From: Novosphingobium sp. NDB2Meth1 | GTDB taxonomy: Bacteria; Pseudomonadota; Alphaproteobacteria; Sphingomonadales; Sphingomonadaceae | Reading direction: 5' to 3' | NCBI RefSeq assembly: GCF_900117425.1 | Contig: NZ_FPEH01000019.1 | Location: 1-64,000 of the forward strand | DNA length: 64,000 nucleotides | Shown: positions 50,934 to 58,622 of the stretch, in pieces | How positions within the stretch are numbered: the first letter of the stretch is position 1 | Layout of the letters: each line of letters opens with the position of its first letter | Notes under the pieces: generated by a model | Databases searched by the model: none | The model's input: the letters and a program-made list of their open reading frames with translations, nothing else | What the model was told of the DNA's origin: nothing | Made by a program: the position numbers and the translations under genes

Positions 50934-51359
50934 ATGAAAACGCCGCCTGCACCTGCGCGCACGCTGCCGGCAATCGACAACGACAACCGCGCATACTGGA
51001 CCGGCGGCGAACATGGCCGATTGATGATCTGCCGCTGCGGCCACTGCGGATACTACGTCCATCCGCCTGTGCCGTTCTGCCCGCAATGCGAAAGCAGCGA
51101 CGTGGCGCCAGAGCCGGTTTCCGGGCGGGGGCGGATCGCCAGTTTCACGGTCAATCACAAGGTCTGGGTACCGGGGCTCGCTGCGCCCTATGTCCTCGCG
51201 CTGGTCGCCCTCGACGAGCAGGAGGACGTGCGCCTCGTTTGCAACATCACGCATTGCGACCCCGACGCGGTGCGCTTCGACATGCCGGTCGTGGTCTGGT
51301 TCGAGAACCACGAGGATCTGTGGGTCCCCTTCTTCCGTCCGGTGGAGCAAGCGGCATGA
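50934..51359 (+). CDS. DUF35 / OB-fold zinc-ribbon protein
   Basis: A 141-aa protein with zinc ligands Cys35-x2-Cys38 and Cys49-x2-Cys52 and an OB fold (RIASFTVNHKVW). The ATG follows GGGAGA at good spacing. Its stop overlaps the next start (ATGA). It is the third DUF35/Ltp pair of the window and the closest relative of the pair at 40305. It probably forms a hetero-oligomeric aldolase with the following protein. Confidence 0.86.
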   Translation: MKTPPAPARTLPAIDNDNRAYWTGGEHGRLMICRCGHCGYYVHPPVPFCPQCESSDVAPEPVSGRGRIASFTVNHKVWVPGLAAPYVLALVALDEQEDVRLVCNITHCDPDAVRFDMPVVVWFENHEDLWVPFFRPVEQAA

Positions 51360-52540
51360 CCACCTACGCCGAAAAGAACACCGCGATCACTGGCGTCGGC
51401 ATGTCCGAGGTTTCGCGCGGCGCGACCAAATCCGCGCTGGCACTCACCGTCGATGCCGCGATGGCCGCGATCCGCGATGCCGGGCTGACCCGCGCCGAGA
51501 TCGACGGGATCGCCACCTGGCCGGGCGAGCAGGCCAACGCTTCGGGCTTTTCGGCCGTCGGCTGCGCGGCGCTGCAGGATGCGTTGCGATTGAAGGTGGG
51601 ATGGTATGCCGGCGGGGGAGAAGCTCCGGGCCAGTACGGCGCGGTGTTCAACGCGATCGGCGCGATTGCCGCCGGGCTCTGCCGCAATGCCCTCATTTTC
51701 CGCACGATGTACGAAGCAACGGCGCGCAAAACCGCCTTTGCCAATTCGCTGCTCAAGACAGGCGAGCGCCAGTCGGGTCCGTTTGCCTGGTATGCACCTT
51801 ATTACACCTACGCCGCGTCGCTCCAGCAGGCGCTGTTCTTCAATCTCTATGTCCACAAGAGCGGGATCCGGCCCGAACAGGTCGCGCAAGTGCCGATCAA
51901 CCAGCGCCGCAATGCCGGGCTCAATCCCAACGCGGTCTACCGCACGCCGATCACGCTCGAGGACTACCTCGCCTCCCCGCTCATCGCGACGCCGCTGCGG
52001 CTCTACGATTGCGATGTGCCGTGCGACGGGGCGGTGGCGATCATCGTCTCCCGGATGGATGTGGCACGTACCTTGCGCAATCCGCCGGTGCGGATCGAGG
52101 CGATCGGCTCATCGATGCAGTATCGCAATTCATGGACCCAGCTCGACGCACTCGACACGCAGGCCCAGCCCAAGGTGGCCGAGATGATGTGGAGCCGCAC
52201 CGACCTCAGGCCCGCCGATGTCGACATCGCCCAGCTCTACGACGGGTTCACCTATCACACGCTCAACTGGTTGGAAAACTTCGGGTTCTGCGAGCGCTAC
52301 GGAGCCAAGGACTTCATCGAGGGCGGGCGGCGGATCGCGCTCGAGGGCGAACTTCCGGTCAACACCGGCGGGGGCGCGCTCTCGGGCGGGCGGCTTCACG
52401 CCTATGGCGCGGTGCATGAAGCCTGCACCCAGCTCTGGGGACGGGGCGGAGCGCGGCAGGTCAAGGGCGATCCGCAGGTCTGCGCGACGTCGACAGCCGG
52501 CGGGCCGCTGGCGGGCGCAATGTTGCTGGTGCGGGACTAG
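51356..52540 (+). CDS. Thiolase-like lipid-transfer protein (Ltp-type aldolase candidate)
   Basis: A 394-aa Ltp2-like thiolase homologue. It has IAQLYDGFTYH and VNTGGGALSGGRLHAYG, and a C-terminal AGGPLAGAMLLVRD. Standard thiolase cysteines are missing, in line with an aldolase rather than a thiolase role. The ATG overlaps the DUF35 stop by 4 bp, whereas the open frame further upstream only mirrors the DUF35 gene. It ends 6 bp before the convergent GntR gene. Confidence 0.83.
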   Translation: MTTYAEKNTAITGVGMSEVSRGATKSALALTVDAAMAAIRDAGLTRAEIDGIATWPGEQANASGFSAVGCAALQDALRLKVGWYAGGGEAPGQYGAVFNAIGAIAAGLCRNALIFRTMYEATARKTAFANSLLKTGERQSGPFAWYAPYYTYAASLQQALFFNLYVHKSGIRPEQVAQVPINQRRNAGLNPNAVYRTPITLEDYLASPLIATPLRLYDCDVPCDGAVAIIVSRMDVARTLRNPPVRIEAIGSSMQYRNSWTQLDALDTQAQPKVAEMMWSRTDLRPADVDIAQLYDGFTYHTLNWLENFGFCERYGAKDFIEGGRRIALEGELPVNTGGGALSGGRLHAYGAVHEACTQLWGRGGARQVKGDPQVCATSTAGGPLAGAMLLVRD

Positions 52541-52546
52541 CCTGCT

Positions 52547-53332
52547 TCAGCTGCCGAGTGATTCCACCACACGCTGGCCTTCGCCGTCGCTGGTCCATGT
52601 GGCATTGGCGTTATGGAGATGCAGCCGCCAGTGGGCCACGGCGTCTTCGACCCGCCCGGCCTCGATCAGATCGACGACCTTCTGGTAAGAGCGCAACCCC
52701 GCGCGATGCGCTTTGAGGCGGAATTCGCGGGTCCTGGGGTGGCGCTTCTGATAGCCGCTCTGGTGCTTCCCCGCGAGGTTAAGCAGCATCCGGCTCATGA
52801 ACGTCAGCGTCTTGAGCCCGGTCGAGGCAACCAGCGTCTGGTGGAAATGCTCCACGTGGTCGATGAAATCATCATGCCGGTCCTCATCGAGCATGCGCTC
52901 CATGTCGGCCAGCAGATTGCGAAGCCGGACGGTTGCCCCGGCGCCCTTGTCGGTCGCGAGCCAACGCACCACCGATGGCTCGATCGCGAGGCGCGCCTGG
53001 TAGAGATCGGCGATCGTGGTGCCCTGCGATTCCAGCACATAGCCGGCATAGCGCGAGACCAGCTCGACCGAGGGCTTGTGGACCTTCGCCCCGGTGCGCG
53101 AACCGCGCACCACGCTGATCAGCCCTTCGGCCTCCAGAATGCGAAAGGCCTCACGCAAAGTCGGCCGCGAAATGCCGAGGCTGTCCATGAGTTGCCCCTC
53201 GGGCGGAAGGCTGTCGCCCTCGTTCAATTCGCCGCGGATGATCTGCGCGCGGATCTTGTCGGCAACGATCTCGCTGGTCTTGGGAACATGGATGCGCTGC
53301 GAAGTGCTATCGTCGTCCATGCTATACAGCAT
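52547..53332 (-). CDS. GntR-family transcriptional regulator (FadR/FCD type)
   Basis: A 261-aa regulator with a classical GntR winged helix (about residues 20-85) containing LPPEGQLMDSLGISRPTLREAF and VVRGSRTGAKV. It is followed by an FCD domain with His residues (HVEHFHQ, HRAGLRSY) that could bind a metal and a carboxylate ligand. An element A copy lies 54 bp upstream, so it may regulate itself through that sequence. It is more canonical than the GntR protein at 19266. It is a candidate regulator of the ATAAC-N3-GT regulon. Confidence 0.88.
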   Translation of the reverse strand: MLYSMDDDSTSQRIHVPKTSEIVADKIRAQIIRGELNEGDSLPPEGQLMDSLGISRPTLREAFRILEAEGLISVVRGSRTGAKVHKPSVELVSRYAGYVLESQGTTIADLYQARLAIEPSVVRWLATDKGAGATVRLRNLLADMERMLDEDRHDDFIDHVEHFHQTLVASTGLKTLTFMSRMLLNLAGKHQSGYQKRHPRTREFRLKAHRAGLRSYQKVVDLIEAGRVEDAVAHWRLHLHNANATWTSDGEGQRVVESLGS

Positions 53333-53386
53333 CAGCCCGTCCTCTCATGAACCAACCGGGTCCAAGAGTCCCAAGGTAGTAAACTT

Positions 53387-53402
53387 GGTTTTATAACTAA
53401 AG
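53387..53402 (+). promoter_or_regulatory. Operator-like element A, copy 9
   Basis: GGTTTTATAACTAAAG, 54 bp upstream of the GntR gene (minus strand) and 40 bp from the following SDR gene end. TATAACTA is intact but the 3' GT is lost. An adjacent GTAAAC (53379-53384) resembles a half-site of the TetR palindrome at 32730. Confidence 0.45.
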
Positions 53403-53442
53403 CGTAAAATGAACCAGTGCGGGATTTATCCCCCGAACACCG

Positions 53443-54300
53443 CTACCCGAAGGCAAGGCCTTCGTTGAGCGTCCACTTGCCGTTTCGGCCCCGAACCCAG
53501 CCGCCCGCGGCGGCAGTGCCGCCATCAACAGGCAATACCACTCCAGTTACATAGCTTGACTGGGATGAGCAAAGGAAAATTGCTGCATCGCCGCATTCGC
53601 TGTCCACACCCTCGCGCCCGAGCGGAATCAGGCGGTTCATGGCATCAATCTCTTCCGGACTGTGCGTGCGCCAGCTGGCCGGATCGACCGGCCCGGCGCG
53701 ATTGCCCTGGTTGCCCGGCGTGACCGTATGGTCGGGAGAAATACAGTTCACCCGGATGCCGTGGCCCGAAAGCTCGATGGCCATCGACTTGGTGAAGCTG
53801 ACCATCCCGGCCTTGCAGGCCGCGTAGACCGCAAAGTTCGGCGCCGCGCGCTCTGCCTCGATCGAGGCGACGTTGAGGATCGCGCCGCCGCGCCCGCCGC
53901 GGATCATGATCGGCGCGGCGGCATGGGTCGCGGCCAGCATCGACACGAGATTGATATCGATATGGCGCCGCCAACTCCGCTCGCTCTGCTCGAGGAAGGG
54001 CCGGCCCGAGACGCCGCCGACGTTGTTGACCAGAATATCGAGCCTGCCAAAGCGCGCATCGGTTAAGGCAATCGCGCTGCGCAGCGCCTCGGTATCCATG
54101 GCATCACCCGGCAAGGCCAGCGCCTCCCCGCCGAGTTCGGCAATCCGTGCAGCGGTTTCGGCGCAGCGTTCCGGGATGATGTCGAACACCGCGACCGCCG
54201 CTCCGGCCTCGGCAAGCCGCAGCGCAATGCCCCGGCCGATCCCGCCGCCACCGCCCGTCACGAACGCCACCTGTCCATTGAGCCGCCCGCGCTCAGTCAT
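53443..54300 (-). CDS. Short-chain dehydrogenase/reductase
   Basis: A 285-aa classical SDR: TGGGGGIG cofactor motif, NNVGG, Ser in VASIEAERA and YAACK, with a C-terminal PVDGGTAAAGGW. The ATG lies inside the end of the upstream gene (8-bp overlap). It is third in a minus-strand operon of three SDR-type genes (55674 to 53443). The paired-Gly insertion (HTVTPGNQGNRAG) after the active site may shape a large substrate pocket. Substrate unknown. Confidence 0.85.
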   Translation of the reverse strand: MTERGRLNGQVAFVTGGGGGIGRGIALRLAEAGAAVAVFDIIPERCAETAARIAELGGEALALPGDAMDTEALRSAIALTDARFGRLDILVNNVGGVSGRPFLEQSERSWRRHIDINLVSMLAATHAAAPIMIRGGRGGAILNVASIEAERAAPNFAVYAACKAGMVSFTKSMAIELSGHGIRVNCISPDHTVTPGNQGNRAGPVDPASWRTHSPEEIDAMNRLIPLGREGVDSECGDAAIFLCSSQSSYVTGVVLPVDGGTAAAGGWVRGRNGKWTLNEGLAFG

Positions 54301-54793
54301 CAAGCCCGACTCCCATCACGGCACCGGTGACATAGGCCGCATAGTCGCTGACCAGATAGGCGACGAGATTGCCCAAGGTTTCCCCCGTCTCGCACGTCAG
54401 AATCGCGTTCACCCGAATGCCGTCGCGCGCCCATTCGACGCCCAGCGTCTTGGTCAGATTGCCCAGCGCCCCGGCCGCGGCGGCATGGTCACTGCCCAGT
54501 GCCTGCTCGGGCGCACCGACATAGACGACCGCGCCGCCCTTGCCCGCAGCGCGGCGCATGGCGGCATAATCCCTTGCCAGCAGGAAGCGCTGATCGAGGC
54601 CGCTATCGAGCGCGGCGCGCCATTCGGCATGGCTCAGTTCATGCGCCGGCTTTATAGGCGGCTGCGCGGCAATATGAACCAGCACATCGCAATCGCCATG
54701 ATCCACAAACGTGGCACCATGCGCCGTCAAGGCCGCCGCAATGTCCGGACTTTCCCCCACCAGCCGCGCGGTTTTGCCCTCAAGCCAGCTCAT
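54293..54793 (-). CDS. Degenerate, shortened SDR-like protein
   Basis: A 166-aa protein, far shorter than the usual 250 aa. It starts with MSWLEGKTARLVG, where a dinucleotide motif TGxxxGxG would be, but no glycine motif exists. The central YxxxK is absent (SDHAAAAGAL at the place), while EWARDGIRVNAILTC and YVTGAVMGVG are recognisable SDR C-terminal segments. It looks catalytically dead, possibly a structural partner of its neighbours. The start overlaps the upstream SDR stop (TGATG) and its end overlaps the downstream gene, so it is still embedded in a translated operon. Confidence 0.7.
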   Translation of the reverse strand: MSWLEGKTARLVGESPDIAAALTAHGATFVDHGDCDVLVHIAAQPPIKPAHELSHAEWRAALDSGLDQRFLLARDYAAMRRAAGKGGAVVYVGAPEQALGSDHAAAAGALGNLTKTLGVEWARDGIRVNAILTCETGETLGNLVAYLVSDYAAYVTGAVMGVGLDD

Positions 54794-55674
54794 CAGCGCC
54801 ACCCCCAGGGGCCGTCGGCGCGTTCGCGCGGGGGGATGAAATCGGGCATCATCAGCGAACGGCGCAGGCTCTCCCCGCCATCCTGAACAATCACCTGCCC
54901 GGTCAGCCCCACCATAAGCGGGGTGCAGGTCATCGCCGAAAGCCAGCCGAACTCGTGGATCGAACCGGTGCGCCCCGCCGGGATCATCGCCTGCAGATCC
55001 TCGATCCCGCCCTCGCGCCGACCTGCTGTCGAGCTTTTATGCGGGAAAAACCCTGCGGCGATCACGTTCACGCGGATGCCATAAGCTGCCCAGTCCCGCG
55101 CCATCTTGCGGGTCATCGTCGCTTGCGCGGTCTTGGCGGCAGCCGAATGGGCATCGCCCGGAAACCCCGTCCAGATATACTGCGCCGAATTGTTGATGAT
55201 CGCCCCGCCCTGCCCCAACGCAATCCGGCGCCGGGCAAATTCGGTGGAGCACAGAAACGTCCCATCGATCGCGATCCGGGTCACCGCATTCCAGGCATTC
55301 ACCGAAATGTCCTCGGCGAGCACCGGGAAATTGGCCCCGGCGTTGTTGGCCAGCAGACTGACCGGCCCGAGCGTCCGCTCCGCCTCATCAAACGCGGCGG
55401 CGACCTGATCGGGCAAGCGCACGTCGCAGCTGATCCCGTGGGCCTTGACGCCCAACTTGGTCAGCCCCTCGGCAGCAGCCTGCGCGTTTTCGAGATTGCG
55501 CCCCATGACCGCGACGCTCGCACCGCCTTGCGCAAAGGCTCGGGCCATGGCGAGCCCCATGCCCGAGCCGCCCCCGCTGACCAGCACGGTCTGCCCCGCG
55601 AAGATATCCGGCGGATAGGGCGGCGAGCCGAATGGCGGCGGATCCGCAACGAGATGGTGTGAAGGCACGGCCAT
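54793..55674 (-). CDS. SDR of the 2,4-dienoyl-CoA reductase type
   Basis: A 293-aa SDR with SGGGSGMG cofactor motif, NNAGAN, and Tyr166/Ser177/Lys181 spaced 11 and 4 apart as in DECR1 and in the paralogue at 14387. GTFLCSTEFARRRI is shared with that paralogue nearly word for word. It probably reduces a dienoyl-CoA intermediate. The ATG at 55674 begins the minus-strand SDR operon. Element A lies 39 bp upstream, in the region shared with the divergent SMP-30 gene. Confidence 0.8.
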   Translation of the reverse strand: MAVPSHHLVADPPPFGSPPYPPDIFAGQTVLVSGGGSGMGLAMARAFAQGGASVAVMGRNLENAQAAAEGLTKLGVKAHGISCDVRLPDQVAAAFDEAERTLGPVSLLANNAGANFPVLAEDISVNAWNAVTRIAIDGTFLCSTEFARRRIALGQGGAIINNSAQYIWTGFPGDAHSAAAKTAQATMTRKMARDWAAYGIRVNVIAAGFFPHKSSTAGRREGGIEDLQAMIPAGRTGSIHEFGWLSAMTCTPLMVGLTGQVIVQDGGESLRRSLMMPDFIPPRERADGPWGWR

Positions 55675-55712
55675 GCATCCATGCTTGCGGAGCGGCCCGC
55701 GTGCTGTCAAGA

Positions 55713-55731
55713 CATAGATAACCTAGTAATA
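55713..55731 (+). promoter_or_regulatory. Operator-like element A, copy 10
   Basis: CATAGATAACCTAGTAATA, followed by TAGG. It is in the 69-bp gap between divergent SDR and SMP-30 genes. It is nearly identical to copy 1 at 2884, more than 52 kb away (21 of 23 bases). The ribosome-binding region of the SMP-30 gene directly follows. Confidence 0.65.
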
Positions 55732-55743
55732 TAGGATAATGAC

Positions 55744-56601
55744 ATGGAGACGGTTGCCGAAGGACTGGCTTTCCCGGAAGGCCCGGTGGTGATGGCCGAC
55801 GGTTCGGTCATCGTTGTCGAGCTCGCGAGCGGGCGGATCACCCGCTGCTGGAACGGGCGCAAGGAAGTCGTCTGCGAAATCGGCGGCGGCCCCAACGGCG
55901 CGGCGATCGGCCCGGACGGGGCGCTCTATGTCTGCAACAACGGCGGACTCGATCTCACGCGCTTCCAGAACGCGCGTGGGCCGGGCTGCAAGGGGCGGAT
56001 CGAGCGGGTCGATCTTGCCACCGGCACATTCGAACGCCTTTACGACAACTGCGACGGTATCGCGCTCGAAGCGCCGAATGACTTGGTATTCGCCGCTGAC
56101 GGCACCTTGTGGTTCACCGATCTGGGCAAAACCCACGACGGCATCCGCACCGCGAGCGGGCTGTTCGCCTGCAGCGCCGATGGCACCGCGATCACTGCGA
56201 TTGACCGTCATCCGATCTCCTACAACGGCGTGGGCCTCTCGCCCGATGGCACCACGATCTATTGCGCTGACACCCATCAGGCCCGGCTCTACAGCTACAA
56301 GGCCGCGGCGGAAGCGCAGCGCCCGCAATGGGTCGCAACCGCGCCGGGGCATGTCGGGTTCGACAGCCTCGCGGTCACGGCGGCCGGAAATATCTGCGTC
56401 GCAACGCTCTATCAGGGCGGCATCACGACGATCACGCTGGACGGGAAGACGACCAAGCGCGCCTTCGATGATCGCTACACCACCAACATCGCGTTCGGCG
56501 GCGAGGAAATGCAGGATGCCTGGATCACGCTTTCGGCCTCGGGCCGGCTGATCAAGGTTCGCTGGGACGAGCCGGGCCTGCGGCTCAATTTCAATGGCTG
56601 A
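55744..56601 (+). CDS. SMP-30/gluconolactonase-like lactonase
   Basis: A 285-aa six-bladed beta-propeller protein of the SMP-30/regucalcin/gluconolactonase family, which opens lactones with a bound divalent metal. Visible metal-site motifs are EGPVV near the start, APNDLVF (Asn/Asp ligand region) and SYNGVGLSPDG. YVCNNGGLD and YCADTHQARLY are repeated blade strands. No signal peptide is present, so it is cytoplasmic. The next gene overlaps by 8 bp. Its position before a kinase/ACAD unit suggests it may release a hydroxy acid from a lactone. Confidence 0.85.
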   Translation: METVAEGLAFPEGPVVMADGSVIVVELASGRITRCWNGRKEVVCEIGGGPNGAAIGPDGALYVCNNGGLDLTRFQNARGPGCKGRIERVDLATGTFERLYDNCDGIALEAPNDLVFAADGTLWFTDLGKTHDGIRTASGLFACSADGTAITAIDRHPISYNGVGLSPDGTTIYCADTHQARLYSYKAAAEAQRPQWVATAPGHVGFDSLAVTAAGNICVATLYQGGITTITLDGKTTKRAFDDRYTTNIAFGGEEMQDAWITLSASGRLIKVRWDEPGLRLNFNG

Positions 56602-57040
56602 ACCCGCCCCCAATGCCGCAGCCGACCGCGATGCGATCCGCGATCTCCTTGCGCGCTACACCTACAACGGTGATCGCGGGCGGATCGAAGCACTCGCCGC
56701 CTGCTTTGCCGATGACGGCACGCTGGAATATCCCGGCAACCGTGCGAGCGGTCCGGCTGCCATCGTAGCCGCGCTCGCGGGCGGCAGCGGGACGCCCGGC
56801 CCAAAGCCGAGCTTCGTGCGCCACCATATCACCAACCCGCTGATCGAACTGGACGGTGATCGGGCAACCGCGCGCAGCTACTTCGCCGTTCACACCGACA
56901 TCGGCCTCGATCACAGCGGCACTTATAGCGACACGCTTGTCCGGACGCCCCACGGCTGGCGCATTGCGCACCGGCTGGTGCGAGTCGACTGGCAATCTGC
57001 GCAGTCGCTGTTCCGACCGATGGTGACGCGCAAAGGATAA
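56594..57040 (+). CDS. SnoaL-like (NTF2-fold) protein
   Basis: A 148-aa alpha+beta barrel protein of SnoaL/NTF2 type: an N-terminal helix DRDAIRDLLARYTYNGDRG, then a hydrophobic pocket with FADDGTLEYPG, VRHHITNP and HRLVRVDW. Related proteins are delta-isomerases, dehydratases, polyketide cyclases and epoxide hydrolases. A Tyr/Asp pocket as in ketosteroid isomerase could be present but is not certain. It overlaps the SMP-30 gene by 8 bp, so they are one transcript. Confidence 0.75.
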   Translation: MAEPAPNAAADRDAIRDLLARYTYNGDRGRIEALAACFADDGTLEYPGNRASGPAAIVAALAGGSGTPGPKPSFVRHHITNPLIELDGDRATARSYFAVHTDIGLDHSGTYSDTLVRTPHGWRIAHRLVRVDWQSAQSLFRPMVTRKG

Positions 57041-57043
57041 TTT

Positions 57044-57057
57044 GACACCATGGTGTC
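57044..57057. promoter_or_regulatory. Palindrome upstream of MarR, operator candidate
   Basis: GACACCATGGTGTC, a perfect 14-base palindrome 19 bp before the MarR start, followed by a direct half repeat GACAC at 57063. TTGACA just upstream of or within it suggests overlap with a promoter. It fits a MarR-type operator with autoregulation. Confidence 0.65.
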
Positions 57058-57076
57058 GTTTTGACACTAACGTTCC

Positions 57077-57535
57077 ATGTCCGAATCACACTCAGACCTT
57101 GCCCTGCTGATCGACGCTCTCGCGCGGACGCAGGGGCGTCTGCGCGCCGCATTTGCTCCAGCCCGTGCCGGATCGGCGCTTGGCGACATGGAGCACACCG
57201 TGCTCGTCGCGGTCGTGGAAGCCCGGGAGCCTCCGACAGTGCCGCAAATCGGCCGGTCGCTTGGCCATCCGCGGCAGGTGATCCAGCGTGCGGCCAACCG
57301 GCTGATCGAGGCAAGGCTGATAACTGCAGAGCCAAACCCCGATCACAAACGGGCCGCCCTGCTCGTCGCCTCTGCGGCGGGACAAGCGCTCCAAGCGGAA
57401 GCCAATCGGCGCGCAGGAGACATCGCCGCCGGTCTGATGACCTGCCTCGATGCAGCGCAGGTGAAGCAGGCAACCGCCTTGCTCTCGGCCATCCGCGCCG
57501 GGATCGAGCGCCACGAAAAGGGCAAAGCATCATGA
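57077..57535 (+). CDS. MarR-family regulator
   Basis: A 152-aa winged-helix regulator: PTVPQIGRSLGHPRQVIQRAANRLIEARLI forms the DNA-binding helices in order and PNPDHKRAALLV the wing. Terminal helices mediate dimerisation. Such proteins repress degradative genes until an aromatic acid or CoA ester binds. The gene leads the plus-strand operon of kinase-like protein, ACAD, SDR and crotonase and has a 14-base palindrome in its promoter. The stop overlaps the next start (ATGA). Confidence 0.85.
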   Translation: MSESHSDLALLIDALARTQGRLRAAFAPARAGSALGDMEHTVLVAVVEAREPPTVPQIGRSLGHPRQVIQRAANRLIEARLITAEPNPDHKRAALLVASAAGQALQAEANRRAGDIAAGLMTCLDAAQVKQATALLSAIRAGIERHEKGKAS

Positions 57536-58608
57536 CCGAAACCGCGCCCCTCGCCCCCGGTCTGGTCGACCTGCCGCGGCTCACCGCATGGCTCGATGCA
57601 CATATTACTGCGCTGGGCGATGGTCCGCTCACCGTGACCCAGCTTCACGGCGGCACCTCTAACGTGATCCTCACACTCAATCGCGGCGGCAAGGATATGG
57701 TGCTGCGCCGCCCGCCGCCGGTTGCGCCGCCCGGTGCGGAAAAGGGCGTGCTGCGCGAAGCGCGCGTGCTCACCGCGCTAGGCGGAACGGCGGTGCCGCA
57801 TCCGACCTGCCATGGTTCCTGCGCCGATCCCGAGGTCATCGGCGCGCCGTTCTACGTGATGGAGCGGGTCGCAGGCTGGGCTGCGGAACTGCGCGGCGAG
57901 CGCATCTATCACCGCGCGCCGTTCGACCGCGCGCCCTGCGAATACGGCATCGCCTATGCCATGGTCGACGGGCTGATCGCGCTCGCCAATGTCGATTACA
58001 AGGCAGTCGGCCTCGAAGACTTCGGCAAGCCGGACAACTTCCTCGAACGGCAAGTCGACCGCTGGGAAGGCCAGATCCGCTCCTACCCCGAACGCTATGG
58101 GTCCGAGTGGCGCGAGCTGCCGGGCTTTGCCTATGCGCGTGACTGGCTGCGCGCGAACATTCCGGACGATTTCCGCGCCGGGATCATCCACGGCGATGTC
58201 GGCACGCCCAACGCGCTGTTCGCGTTCGATCGCCCGGCCCGGCTCACTGCGCTGATCGACTGGGAGCTTTCGACGATCGGCGATCCGCTGATCGATCTTG
58301 CCTGGTTCACCGGGCGGCTGCGCGATGAGGACCACCCCGAGGTGATCGGCGAGGCGGTGCTCTATGCCGCCGAGAACTTCCCGACGCGGCAGGAACTCGC
58401 GCGCTATTACGCCGCCGGCACGGGGCGCGACCTTGCCTGTTTCGACTATTACTGCGTGCTCGCCGCCTACAAGAGCGGCTGCATCCTTGAATACAAGGTG
58501 GCGCAGAGCAGCGCCGGGATCCTTCCGCCCGAGACCGGGCGCTTTTTCGACAAGCTGGTGCGCGCGGCTTTCGCCCGTGCCGAAGTGCTGGCCCGCAAGG
58601 CCGGCTGA
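57532..58608 (+). CDS. Phosphotransferase-family kinase (ACAD10/11 N-domain or LvaA type)
   Basis: A 358-aa aminoglycoside-phosphotransferase-fold protein. It has a Gly-rich loop (HGGTSNVILTL), IIHGDVGTPNALF with the catalytic Asp, and LIDWELSTIGDP with the metal-binding Asp. Homologues are the kinase parts of human ACAD10/ACAD11 and LvaA of Pseudomonas levulinate degradation. There a 4-hydroxyacyl-CoA is phosphorylated to allow its conversion to an ordinary beta-oxidation intermediate. The ACAD gene 14 bp downstream fits the same pairing. Antibiotic resistance is very unlikely. Confidence 0.87.
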   Translation: MTETAPLAPGLVDLPRLTAWLDAHITALGDGPLTVTQLHGGTSNVILTLNRGGKDMVLRRPPPVAPPGAEKGVLREARVLTALGGTAVPHPTCHGSCADPEVIGAPFYVMERVAGWAAELRGERIYHRAPFDRAPCEYGIAYAMVDGLIALANVDYKAVGLEDFGKPDNFLERQVDRWEGQIRSYPERYGSEWRELPGFAYARDWLRANIPDDFRAGIIHGDVGTPNALFAFDRPARLTALIDWELSTIGDPLIDLAWFTGRLRDEDHPEVIGEAVLYAAENFPTRQELARYYAAGTGRDLACFDYYCVLAAYKSGCILEYKVAQSSAGILPPETGRFFDKLVRAAFARAEVLARKAG

Positions 58609-58622
58609 GGAGACGCGAGCGT

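Noticed and set aside
2884..55731. Element A as a plain -10 promoter box
   Set aside because: Its direction relative to the regulated gene differs between copies, and conservation extends beyond TATAAC, so an operator explains it better.
57532..58608. Aminoglycoside resistance gene
   Set aside because: The kinase motifs are of the ACAD10/11 type and the gene is coupled to an acyl-CoA dehydrogenase and MarR regulator.
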